Of a stretch of 64,000 bases of DNA, positions 54,084 through 61,897 are shown in pieces. How positions within the stretch are numbered: position 1 is the first letter of the stretch; each line of letters starts with the position of its first letter. The stretch is taken from positions 248,001 to 312,000 of the forward strand of contig NZ_CP039252.1 in assembly GCF_004795855.1 (NCBI RefSeq). The letters are read 5' to 3'. Both the position numbers and the translations under genes were made by a program. The stretch is from Hydrogenophaga sp. PAMC20947 (GTDB taxonomy: Bacteria > Pseudomonadota > Gammaproteobacteria > Burkholderiales > Burkholderiaceae_C). The notes below the pieces were generated by a model. That model was given only the letters and a program-made list of their open reading frames with translations. It ran no database searches and had not been told where the DNA came from.

Positions 54084-55382
54084 ATGCACACTCTGGATCA
54101 ACTGCGCAGCGGCGCGCTCGCCGGCGCGAAACGGCTCGACCTGTCAGGTGGCTTGACCCGCCTGCCCGATGAGGTCTTTGATCTTGCGGACACGCTGGAG
54201 GTGCTCAACCTCAGCGGCAACCGGCTGACCGATCTCCCGCCCCACATGGGGCGCCTGCGCAAGCTGAAGATCGTCTTCGGCTCGAACAACCTGTTTGAAC
54301 ACCTGCCGGAATCGCTGGGCGAATGCGAAGCCCTGCAAGTGGTGGGCTTCAAAGCCACGCGCATTCGCAGCGTGAGCGCTGCGGCCTTGCCGCCGGCATT
54401 GCGCTGGCTGATCCTCACAGACAACGCCCTTGAGCACCTGCCCGATGCGTTGGGGGAGCGGCCCGCCCTGCAAAAGCTGATGCTGGCCGGCAACCGCCTG
54501 CGGGCGCTGCCCGAAGGCCTGGCCAATGCCAACCGCCTGGAGTTGCTCCGCCTGTCGGCCAACCGGTTCGAGCGCTTGCCGGGTTGGCTCACCCAGTTGC
54601 CCCGCCTGGCCTGGCTGGCGTTGTCCGGCAACCCCCTGGGCTGGCAGCTGGCGCAGGCTGAGCCGCTGCAGGGCGTGTCTTGGTCGGAACTCGGCGTGTT
54701 TGAACGCCTGGGTGAGGGTGCTTCTGGCCATATTTACCGGGTGGAGCTTGAGAATGGCCAGAGTCGCGCACTGAAGCTGTTCAAAGGCGCTGTCACCAGC
54801 GACGGGTTGCCGGAACACGAGATCGCCGGATCCCTCGCCGCTGGCCCGCATCCGGCTTTGTGTACGCCCGTGGCTGAGTTGCAGGGCCATCCCGAAGGCA
54901 CACCCGGCATGTTGTTGCCCCTGATCCCCTCGACGCACACTGTGCTGGCCGGGCCGCCCAGCATGGTTTCCTGCACCCGCGACGTTTACGCCGCGGGTTT
55001 CCAGCTGTCGGCGACGCTGGCACTGGCGCTGGCACGCCAGGTCGTGGGTGGGCTGGCCCATTTGCACGCCCGCGGGGTCATGCATGGCGATTTCTATGCG
55101 CACAATATCCTATGGAATGCTGACTCGGGCGACGCGTTGCTGAGCGACATGGGCGCCGCCACCGTGCTGCCGGCCTCACCACCCACGCTGCGCCGTGATT
55201 TTTTGTCGCTGGAGGTGCGCGCGGTGGGTTGCTTGCTGGAGGAACTGGTGCAGCATGTACCGGTTGATGATTCGGACGCCACCAGCTTGCGCCTGTTGTC
55301 GCAGGCGGCTGAAGCCTGCCTTTCGCTGGATCCTGCTGTGCGGCCCGCGCTGGCCGATCTGGTGCAACCCTGGGGTGTTTGA
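54084..55382 (+). CDS. Leucine-rich-repeat protein kinase
   Basis: A 432-residue fusion of leucine-rich repeats (residues 15-195, about eight units of the LxxLxLSGNxLxxLP type) and a protein-kinase domain (203-430). The glycine loop is LGEGASG (209-215), the ATP lysine K231 in ALKLFK, the catalytic loop HGDFYAHN (334-341; HRD is HGD) and the metal loop DMG (355-357; DFG is DMG). Both key Asp residues and the Asn remain, so activity is plausible though atypical. Such proteins recur in Burkholderiales. ATG 54084 is the homology start; 54060 and 54012 are alternatives. No signal peptide; soluble. Confidence 0.85.
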   Translation: MHTLDQLRSGALAGAKRLDLSGGLTRLPDEVFDLADTLEVLNLSGNRLTDLPPHMGRLRKLKIVFGSNNLFEHLPESLGECEALQVVGFKATRIRSVSAAALPPALRWLILTDNALEHLPDALGERPALQKLMLAGNRLRALPEGLANANRLELLRLSANRFERLPGWLTQLPRLAWLALSGNPLGWQLAQAEPLQGVSWSELGVFERLGEGASGHIYRVELENGQSRALKLFKGAVTSDGLPEHEIAGSLAAGPHPALCTPVAELQGHPEGTPGMLLPLIPSTHTVLAGPPSMVSCTRDVYAAGFQLSATLALALARQVVGGLAHLHARGVMHGDFYAHNILWNADSGDALLSDMGAATVLPASPPTLRRDFLSLEVRAVGCLLEELVQHVPVDDSDATSLRLLSQAAEACLSLDPAVRPALADLVQPWGV

Positions 55383-55385
55383 ACC

Positions 55386-56084
55386 ATGTGCACCAATTAC
55401 ACCCCCGCCACGCCCCGGCAGTTGATCGCTTTGGGCGACTGGGCGGCTGGCGTGTTGCCCGAAGGATCGTGGCCCGAGGAAACCTATCCTGGTTACCTGG
55501 CGCCTGTCGTTGTGCAAGGGACGCCTGGCGGACCGCAGTCCGCCTCAGCGTGCGACATCCGGCTGGCCCGTTTCGGATTGATTCCACGCTGGTGTCGGGA
55601 CGCCGCTCACGCGGCAATGGTGGGGCGCGGGACCTACAACGCACGCACCGAAACCGTGACCGATAAACCCAGTTTTCGCAGCCCCTGGCTGGAGCGGCGA
55701 TTTGCGCTGGTGCCCATGCAGCACTATTTTGAACCGTGCTGGGAGACGGGCCGATCGGTGCGCTGGCGCATTGCGCGGGCCGATGGCGAGCCCTTTTTGG
55801 TTGCGGCTTTGCATGAGCTCTGGACAGACCCCCTGAGCCAGGAGCACACCCACAGTTTTACCCTGCTGACCCGCAATGCCGATACCCACCCTGTGCTCCA
55901 GCGCATGCACCGCCCCGCCGACGAAAAACGGCAGGTGTGCATCGTGTCGAGCCAGGACGCCCACGACTGGCTGGATTCGCCGGCAGATCGCGCCTTGCCT
56001 TGGTTGATGCAGCGCGATGGGCCGGAGCTGACCGGTACGCCGGCACCGTTGCGCGAAGACCCTCAGGCGGTCTTGCCTTTTTGA
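55386..56084 (+). CDS. SRAP domain protein (YedK/HMCES-like), catalytic
   Basis: A 232-residue SOS-response-associated peptidase. It starts Met-Cys, so after Met removal Cys2 can form the thiazolidine crosslink with abasic sites in single-stranded DNA. The other active residues appear as N85 (YNARTET), E116 (HYFEP) and H175 (RMHRP). The insert differs from the canonical GFYEW by YFEPCW. The gene begins 3 bases after the LRR-kinase stop, so they may be one transcript. Confidence 0.9.
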   Translation: MCTNYTPATPRQLIALGDWAAGVLPEGSWPEETYPGYLAPVVVQGTPGGPQSASACDIRLARFGLIPRWCRDAAHAAMVGRGTYNARTETVTDKPSFRSPWLERRFALVPMQHYFEPCWETGRSVRWRIARADGEPFLVAALHELWTDPLSQEHTHSFTLLTRNADTHPVLQRMHRPADEKRQVCIVSSQDAHDWLDSPADRALPWLMQRDGPELTGTPAPLREDPQAVLPF

Positions 56085-56097
56085 GGAGGAGCCCGGT

Positions 56098-56727
56098 TCA
56101 GGCCTGGGCAAAAATCAGCAGCAGGTTGTTGGCGGGCATGTTGAGGCGGTGCTCCAGGTGCAAACCTGCCTCCTGTGCCGCATTTTTCACCGCCTCAAGG
56201 TCCCGCAAACCCCAAGCGTGATTCTGGCTGCGCAAGGAGGTATCGAAGGCGAGGTTGCCAGGCGCCGTGTCCACATCAGCCTCGAGAAACGGCCCGTAGA
56301 CGAGTAACACCCCACCCGACCGCAGGTGGCGCGCTGCGCCCTTCATCAGGGCCGCGCAGGCGCTCCAAGGCGCGATGTGCAGCATGTTGGCGCAATACAC
56401 CGCGTCAAAGGGGTTTTGAAAGGCGCTGGCCAGGGTCTCGTCGGAGCTGGGCCAGACGGGCTCGCTCACATCGAGCAGGCATGGGGCCAACACGTTGCCT
56501 GCTTGCAGCGCACGCGTCCAGGCGGCGATGGTCGGCAAGGCCGCGCTGTTCACTTCGGTGGGCTGCCACTCCCAGCCAGGCAGCCGTTGACCGATCCACG
56601 CGGCATGCTGTCCGGTGCCCGAGGCGACCTCCAGCAATCGGCCGCCGGCCGGCAGGTGAAGGCGCAAGGCGCACAGAATCGGTTCTTTGTTGCGTTCGGC
56701 CGCAGGGCTGGATGGCAGGTCGATCAT
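56098..56727 (-). CDS. DUF938 SAM-dependent methyltransferase
   Basis: A 209-residue class I methyltransferase of the DUF938 family. Start PSSPAAERNKEPILCAL, SAM motif LLEVASGTGQHAAW, PTEVN acidic end of strand 2 and VYCANMLHIAPW motif IV. Substrate unknown. Its ATG overlaps the stop of the trypsin-like gene upstream (ATGA), so they are coupled. Confidence 0.9.
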   Translation of the reverse strand: MIDLPSSPAAERNKEPILCALRLHLPAGGRLLEVASGTGQHAAWIGQRLPGWEWQPTEVNSAALPTIAAWTRALQAGNVLAPCLLDVSEPVWPSSDETLASAFQNPFDAVYCANMLHIAPWSACAALMKGAARHLRSGGVLLVYGPFLEADVDTAPGNLAFDTSLRSQNHAWGLRDLEAVKNAAQEAGLHLEHRLNMPANNLLLIFAQA

Positions 56728-57539
56728 GGGGCGGGCGCAGTGGACTCGGTAAGCGGGGGTGAAGCTGTGGTCAGCGTGAGCAGAATGTCTGCGTACCAGG
56801 CGCAATTCAGGCCCAGGGATTCGTCGAGCACCAGATCGCGGTTGCCCATGTCCATGCGCGAGGAATGCACGCCTAGCAGCTTCCAGGGCAACTCAGCCAT
56901 GTGCTCTGTGGGGGCGGTGTCGCGCATCACCACCGCTGCACCGCTGGTTCCGCGGTGGGTTCGTGCGTCGGTCAAGAAGTAGCCATAGCCCTGAAAGCGA
57001 ATGCCGAAAGGGGAGGCAATACCGGTGGTGCGCACCACGGGCAGGTGGTGCACAGTGTCGTGAAACCCGAGGGGGAACCCCACCACCAGCAAGGGCGAGT
57101 CCACCGCCACCGAACCGAAGCCCAGCTGCAAATGCTCAGGCGTGAACGCCCGGATGATCGCATTTTCGGGCAGGTGCTTGCGGTCCACCTCCAGCACCGC
57201 CACGTCGATGTCCCCACCGCTGTCTCGTGCCTGGTGCCATTTGGCTTTTCCATCGGCGTAGAGCAGCATGGAGAAACCGGTGGATTGCGTGAGATCGGTT
57301 TCGTTGGTGTGCACCTCGATCTCGATGCGGTCCGGCAGGTGTTCCGTGGCATCGTCAATCACCACATGGCGGCTGGTGACCAGGTACAGCCGATCTTCGC
57401 GCTCGAAAAAGAAACCACTCGCGTTGGTCAGCGCAAAGGTGCCCAGAAAGGTGGACACCCGGGGGGCCGCAAGGAACAGAGGATCCACCGGAGCACCCGC
57501 TACAGTGGGCTTGTTCAGGGTCGTCAGGGTTTTATTCAC
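56724..57539 (-). CDS. Trypsin-like serine protease (cytoplasmic)
   Basis: A 271-residue protease-fold protein without signal peptide. The triad is H in LVTSRHVVID, D in GGDIDVAVLEV and S in THRGTSGAAVV (GTSGAA instead of GDSGGP). The start is a GTG at 57539, inferred because homology-like sequence begins shortly after; the frame extends to 57734 but without support. A perfect inverted repeat GCGACA-G-TGTCGC (57540-57552) sits directly before the GTG. It is co-translated with the DUF938 methyltransferase. Confidence 0.72.
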   Translation of the reverse strand: MNKTLTTLNKPTVAGAPVDPLFLAAPRVSTFLGTFALTNASGFFFEREDRLYLVTSRHVVIDDATEHLPDRIEIEVHTNETDLTQSTGFSMLLYADGKAKWHQARDSGGDIDVAVLEVDRKHLPENAIIRAFTPEHLQLGFGSVAVDSPLLVVGFPLGFHDTVHHLPVVRTTGIASPFGIRFQGYGYFLTDARTHRGTSGAAVVMRDTAPTEHMAELPWKLLGVHSSRMDMGNRDLVLDESLGLNCAWYADILLTLTTASPPLTESTAPAP

Positions 57540-57722
57540 GCGACAGTGTCGCAGTTTTCCATCTTGATGCGCCAGTTCTTCGCGGGGTTGACGCGGGGGG
57601 CCGTGGGCGCCGTCATGCCCAGGGTCAGAAAATCGCCCCAAAATGGGAATAAATGCGTTGCCGCAACCCTTCAGCAGTGGGTTTTTGGGCCATGCCGCGC
57701 CACAGGCGCTAGCATCGACAGT

Positions 57723-58421
57723 ATGAGTGTCCAATATGAATGTCTGCCCCGCGTCAGTTTGTACGCTGAAGCCTTTGGCGTAGCCGAGCCCACCGTGGCC
57801 ATCGGAAGTGAGGTCTGGCCGCGACGGCCGGGTCTGTTTATCCGGCTGTCAGCCCCCGTGCCCGCTCCACCCGACAGCGCTGTTGAAGGCGATTCGCGGG
57901 TGCGCGAGCTGGTGGCCGGTCAGCTGGGTCTGGTGCCACGCTGGGTCAAATCGGCGTCCGACGCCAAGCTGCGCTCGACCAAGCTGGTCAATGCACGCAG
58001 CGAAACCGTGTCAACGTCCAAACCCTATTACGACGCCTGGATGGCCGGACAACGCTGTATCGTGCCCATGCAGACTTTTCAGGAAGACGATCTTCGCAGC
58101 GGAAAGGCGGTTCCGACCCGGATCGCGCGGGTCGATGGTCGGCCCATGGGCGCGGCGGGTCTTTGGGAGCACTGGACCGGTGCAGATGGCGAAGTGATCG
58201 TGAGCTTCACCTTGCTGACGGTCAACGCCAACAGCCATGCCTTGATGCACCGGTACCAGCAGCCTGGTTCCGAGAAGCGCATGTTGGCGGTCTTGAACGA
58301 AGGTTCATTCGATGCCTGGCTGCAAGCCAAACCGGAAAAGGCCAAAGAATTTTTGCGACCCTACCCGGCCGAAAAACTGACCGCCAACCCGATCGAGTCA
58401 CGTCGAAAAGACAAAAGCTGA
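57723..58421 (+). CDS. SRAP paralog lacking the catalytic Cys2
   Basis: A 232-residue SRAP-family protein. The fold-defining segments are present: LVPRWVKSASDAKLRSTKLVNARSET (N90), RCIVPMQTFQEDD (at the catalytic glutamate site), VNANSHALMHRY (H176). Residue 2 is serine, not cysteine; the nearest cysteine is C7. It therefore cannot make the usual N-terminal Cys-DNA crosslink. It may bind DNA non-covalently or have another role. The other SRAP gene with intact Cys2 lies 1.6 kb upstream on the same strand. Confidence 0.82.
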   Translation: MSVQYECLPRVSLYAEAFGVAEPTVAIGSEVWPRRPGLFIRLSAPVPAPPDSAVEGDSRVRELVAGQLGLVPRWVKSASDAKLRSTKLVNARSETVSTSKPYYDAWMAGQRCIVPMQTFQEDDLRSGKAVPTRIARVDGRPMGAAGLWEHWTGADGEVIVSFTLLTVNANSHALMHRYQQPGSEKRMLAVLNEGSFDAWLQAKPEKAKEFLRPYPAEKLTANPIESRRKDKS

Positions 58422-58666
58422 GCCGCCAGGGCGGGTGTTGTGGCCTCAAACACGGATATCCGCTCACTGTTGCAGCACCACCCTAAGCCCCTTCGCTCTG
58501 TTGGCCGCTTCGGCGCGCCCGGCAGGGATGGAGGATCTTGTCTAGACTGACCTTCGTTTCCGAGGCCGGTCTTTCCTGTTTTTCAGGTGCACCCAGAGGT
58601 GCAGATTGGCCGATTCCTTTTCGAGCCTTCTCGAATCGTATCAATCAACCCTGAGGCCACTTGTTC

Positions 58667-59350
58667 ATGAAGTTTTACTACCACCCATCGCCGAATCCGC
58701 TCAAAGTGGCCCTGATGCTGGAAGAAGCTGGCTTGACCTACGAGCTGGTGCCTGTTGATACCCGCAAGGGCGAGCAGCATGAAGCCGCTTACCTGGCGAT
58801 CAACCCCAATGCCAAGACGCCTTCGCTGGTGGACGGCGATGCCGTGGTGTTCGACAGCAACGCCATCCTGTTGTATCTCGCAGAGAAAACCGGGCAATTT
58901 TTGCCCGAGAACACACCCGCCCAGCGCGCCCAGATGCTGTCCTGGCTCATGTTTGTGGCCTCGGGCATCGGCCCTTACTCCGGCCAGGCGGTGCATTTCA
59001 AACATTACGCGCCGAAGCCCCAGGATTACGCGGTCAACCGCTACGACTTCGAGGCCCAGCGCCACTGGGGCATCCTGAACGACCATCTGGCCAAGCACCG
59101 CTACATGGTCGGCGACACCTATTCCATCGTGGACATGGCCGTCTGGGGCTGGGCCCGCGCGGTACCCTTTATCTTGGGCGCCGAGGCTTGGACCGATCTG
59201 CCGCACGTGAAGCGCCTGCTCGACGAGATCAATGCCCGCCCGGCGGCGCAGCGCGCCGAGGCATTGAAGGCTCAACACACGTTCAAGACGGACATGGACG
59301 CAGCCGCTGCGCAGGCCATGTTCCCGCAAAACGCGCGCCTGGCGAGCTGA
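58667..59350 (+). CDS. Glutathione S-transferase
   Basis: A 227-residue GST. The N-terminal thioredoxin fold shows YYHPSPNPLKVALMLEE and NPNAKTPSLVDGDAVVFDSNAIL (cis-Pro and the E/S GSH contacts). The all-helical C domain includes YSIVDMAVWGW. The class resembles YfcG/nu-type bacterial GSTs by the NPLKV start. ATG 58667 follows a TTG in frame at 58661. A strong terminator follows. The 245-base upstream gap may hold its promoter; I see no clear hexamers. Confidence 0.92.
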   Translation: MKFYYHPSPNPLKVALMLEEAGLTYELVPVDTRKGEQHEAAYLAINPNAKTPSLVDGDAVVFDSNAILLYLAEKTGQFLPENTPAQRAQMLSWLMFVASGIGPYSGQAVHFKHYAPKPQDYAVNRYDFEAQRHWGILNDHLAKHRYMVGDTYSIVDMAVWGWARAVPFILGAEAWTDLPHVKRLLDEINARPAAQRAEALKAQHTFKTDMDAAAAQAMFPQNARLAS

Positions 59351-59380
59351 ACCTGGGCAAGGGCGGTGAGCCCGATCGAG

Positions 59381-59417
59381 AAAAAGGCCTTGATCCGAGT
59401 GGATCAAGGCCTTTTTT
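59381..59417. terminator. Strong rho-independent terminator after GST gene
   Basis: A 16-base stem (AAAAAGGCCTTGATCC and its complement GGATCAAGGCCTTTTT) with loop GAGT and a T-run at the end. It is symmetric, so it can also act for the minus-strand reductase gene. Confidence 0.92.
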
Positions 59418-59515
59418 TGCGCTGTGGGTTCAGTTCGGCTTCACGTTACGAAGGGCTGGTTGGACACCGAACCCTTCAGGTGCGTTCGTGCATCCGAAGT
59501 GACCGTGTCTGTGGT

Positions 59516-60589
59516 TCAGGCGCTGACCGCGGCTTCCATCGTCGGGTAGTCGGTGTAGCCTTCTGCCCCCGGCGTGTAGAAGGTGCTGGGGTTGGGTTTG
59601 TTGAGCTCGGCGCCGGCGCTGATGCGTTCAGGGAGGTCGGGGTTGGCGAGGAAAGCGGTTCCAAACGCCACCGCGTCGAGCTTGCCTTCGCTGATGGCCT
59701 GCTCGGCTTCTTCAGGCGTGTAGCCCATGTTGCCGATCAACACGCCTTTGTAGCTCGCTCGCGCCACGGGCATCACATCGGCAGACTGCTGCCGGAAGAA
59801 GTCTGAGCGCATCACGTGCAGGTAGGCCAGGTTGAAGGCGTTGAGGCGCTCGGCCAGAAAGCCGATGAGTGCCAGCGGGTCGCTGTCGATCATGCTGTTG
59901 TAGCTGTTGAGTGGCGACAGGCGCAGGCCCACGCGGTCGGCGCCGATGGCCTCGGTGACCGCGGTCAACACCTCAAACAGGAAGCGGGCACGGTTCTCCA
60001 GCGAGCCGCCGTAGGCGTCGGTGCGCTGGTTGGCGCTGTCGCGCAAGAACTGGTCGATCAGGTAGCCGTTGGCGCCGTGCACTTCGACGCCGTCAAAGCC
60101 GGCCTCGATCGCGTTTTTTGCGCCTTGCACATAGGCCTGCACCAGCGTTGGAATCTCTTCCAGGGCCAGAGCGCGCGGTTGCACATTGGGCAGCTTGCCT
60201 TGTGGGGTGTTGACTTCGCTGTCGATCGCGATGGCGCTGGACGACACGTTTTCAGCGCCGTTGTTCATGGCGGGGTGGGCCGCGCGGCCCGAGTGCCAGA
60301 TCTGCATGAAGATGCGGCCGCCTTTGGCGTGCACTGCGTCGGTCACTTTTTTCCAGGCGGAGATTTGTTCAGCGGTGTAAATGCCCGGCTCGGTCACGAA
60401 CGCCGAAGTGTTGGACGCCACCATGGTGCACTCGGTGATGAGCAAGCCGCCGCTGGCGCGCTGAGCGTAGTACTCGGCCATCAGGTCATTGGGCATGTGC
60501 TCCAGGCCGGCGCGTGCGCGGGTCAGCGGGGCCAAGAGGATGCGGTTGGGCAGGGCCAGGCGGCCTACGTTCAGGGTGTCAAACAACAT
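59516..60589 (-). CDS. Old yellow enzyme-family alkene reductase (NemA-like)
   Basis: A 357-residue FMN-dependent ene-reductase. Motifs: ILLAPLTRARAG at the start, QIWHSGRAAHP, the active-site HGANGYLIDQFLRDSANQRTD (H, N for substrate), and GNMGYTPEEAEQA. The closest E. coli homolog is NemA, which reduces N-ethylmaleimide, nitrate esters and other electrophiles. An imperfect inverted repeat lies 43-64 bases upstream of the ATG. No TetR-type nemR gene is adjacent. Confidence 0.95.
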   Translation of the reverse strand: MLFDTLNVGRLALPNRILLAPLTRARAGLEHMPNDLMAEYYAQRASGGLLITECTMVASNTSAFVTEPGIYTAEQISAWKKVTDAVHAKGGRIFMQIWHSGRAAHPAMNNGAENVSSSAIAIDSEVNTPQGKLPNVQPRALALEEIPTLVQAYVQGAKNAIEAGFDGVEVHGANGYLIDQFLRDSANQRTDAYGGSLENRARFLFEVLTAVTEAIGADRVGLRLSPLNSYNSMIDSDPLALIGFLAERLNAFNLAYLHVMRSDFFRQQSADVMPVARASYKGVLIGNMGYTPEEAEQAISEGKLDAVAFGTAFLANPDLPERISAGAELNKPNPSTFYTPGAEGYTDYPTMEAAVSA

Positions 60590-60631
60590 GGAAAGGTGTC
60601 CGGGAAAAGTAGGGGAGAAAACGTCAGGAAT

Positions 60632-60653
60632 CTGATGCTCCCGAGAGTATCAG
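60632..60653. promoter_or_regulatory. Imperfect inverted repeat upstream of ene-reductase gene
   Basis: CTGATGCTC (60632-60640) and GAGTATCAG (60645-60653) form an inverted repeat with one mismatched pair and a 4-base spacer. It lies about 43 bases before the ene-reductase start on the minus strand and could be an operator for a repressor. No partner regulator is visible in the window. Confidence 0.35.
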
Positions 60654-60704
60654 CGTCTCGATGCCAGTGTGGCAGCGGACTTACCGGATTGGGTATATGC
60701 GGCG

Positions 60705-60944
60705 TCAGCGCGGTGCCAATGGGGCAGAAAGGCGTGCGCTCACAGCAATTGGGTCGGGGGCTTCAAACACCGCGTTGTGCTCCGCGGTCAGGGGCCCACC
60801 GCCGGGCTCCACTTCGCCTTGTGCGCCATAGCCCACCGCCTTGAACTTCCAGATCGCACCAATGCGCTTGAGGTTGCCCACATGATCCCCCGTCGCGGTG
60901 TGCACCGCGTAGACGTTGGCATTGACGGGGCGCAGTTGCAGCAT
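60705..60944 (-). CDS. Small conserved hypothetical protein
   Basis: A 79-residue protein starting MLQLRPVNANVYAVHTATGD, followed by GNLKRIGAIWKFKAVGYG and a G-rich PGGGPLT. It looks like a short beta-rich protein without membrane segment. I do not know a function. It sits upstream of the ene-reductase gene in the same direction. Confidence 0.7.
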   Translation of the reverse strand: MLQLRPVNANVYAVHTATGDHVGNLKRIGAIWKFKAVGYGAQGEVEPGGGPLTAEHNAVFEAPDPIAVSARLSAPLAPR

Positions 60945-60973
60945 GTGGGGTCAGGTGGGATGGGCGGTTAAAC

Positions 60974-60998
60974 GGGCGACAGGCAGGGCATGTCGCCC
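60974..60998. terminator. Hairpin downstream of the outer-membrane barrel gene
   Basis: GGGCGACA (60974-60981) pairs with TGTCGCCC (60991-60998), 9-base loop. It lies 74 bases past the barrel gene's stop on the minus strand with only a short T-rich tail, so termination is plausible but weak. Confidence 0.4.
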
Positions 60999-61071
60999 TG
61001 GCAATGGCTTCATCCCGATTTGCATTCAGCAGTGAGAACTGCGCAGTCAGCGCTTTGAAGGCGAATCGGTA

Positions 61072-61635
61072 TCAGAACTTCATGCCCACGCTCAGGGTGT
61101 AGCCCTCGATGCGTGCACCACCCTTGTTGAGGTAGTTCATGTAGTCGGCACTGAAGGTGAGGGTGTCGCCTGGGATGAGTCGAATGCCGCCGCCGTAAGA
61201 AAAATCGCTGTCGTTGCCCGTTCCCAGACCGTTGAATTTGACTTCGCTCTTGGCCCAGCCCGCACGGCCGAAGAGCTCAACGGGGCCCAGGCCCAGGTGG
61301 CTGCCCACGTACAAGCCCAGAATCTGGCTGACCTTGGCATCGCCCAGTTGGGCTGTGCTGCTGCTGCCGGAGCTGACAAAGCTGTCGCTCGACAGGCTGC
61401 CCGAGGCGATACCCTCAATAGACAGGCCACCCAGGGGGGAGACGCCGACCAGCGCTCGCACCATGGTGGGCTTGGCTTCGGCCGACAGGCCGATCAGGGG
61501 AACCGAAAGCCGTGTAGACATGGCGGCGTAGCCCACTTCGCCGTAGACGCTTTGCGCCATGGCCGCTTGCGCGCCACCAACGGCCACAGCCGCCAGCATC
61601 AGGTGTTTCAGGTGGTGCAGGTGTGCAGACTTCAT
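61072..61635 (-). CDS. Outer-membrane beta-barrel protein
   Basis: A 187-residue exported protein. A signal peptide (LMLAAVAVGGAQAAMA) leads to alternating hydrophobic strands such as VYGEVGYAAMSTRLSV and DFSYGGGIRLIPGD, ending in TLSVGMKF with a terminal phenylalanine typical of barrel proteins recognised by the BAM machinery. It resembles OmpX/OprF-like 8-strand barrels. It is divergent from the secreted lipase-like gene across a 262-base gap. Confidence 0.85.
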   Translation of the reverse strand: MKSAHLHHLKHLMLAAVAVGGAQAAMAQSVYGEVGYAAMSTRLSVPLIGLSAEAKPTMVRALVGVSPLGGLSIEGIASGSLSSDSFVSSGSSSTAQLGDAKVSQILGLYVGSHLGLGPVELFGRAGWAKSEVKFNGLGTGNDSDFSYGGGIRLIPGDTLTFSADYMNYLNKGGARIEGYTLSVGMKF

Positions 61636-61897
61636 GGGGATCCCGTGTGGTTTTCGAATCGTACGAGTTTATCGAGTGCGCTTCGGGTATCGGTCACCAG
61701 GGTGTATCGGCATGAAACGCGGGGACCGACGCTGGACTGGACGGGCTGTCGCTTTTGCGACCAAAACGCCGCATGGGGTGCTCAGGGTAAACGCTAGAGA
61801 CGCTGGCAACTTGAATCACAGAGGCTTATAACCGCGGTTGGACTGCAGTCAAAAAGACTTCGTTTGTCCGCGGGGTCGCACAACAGGAGACAAAAAC

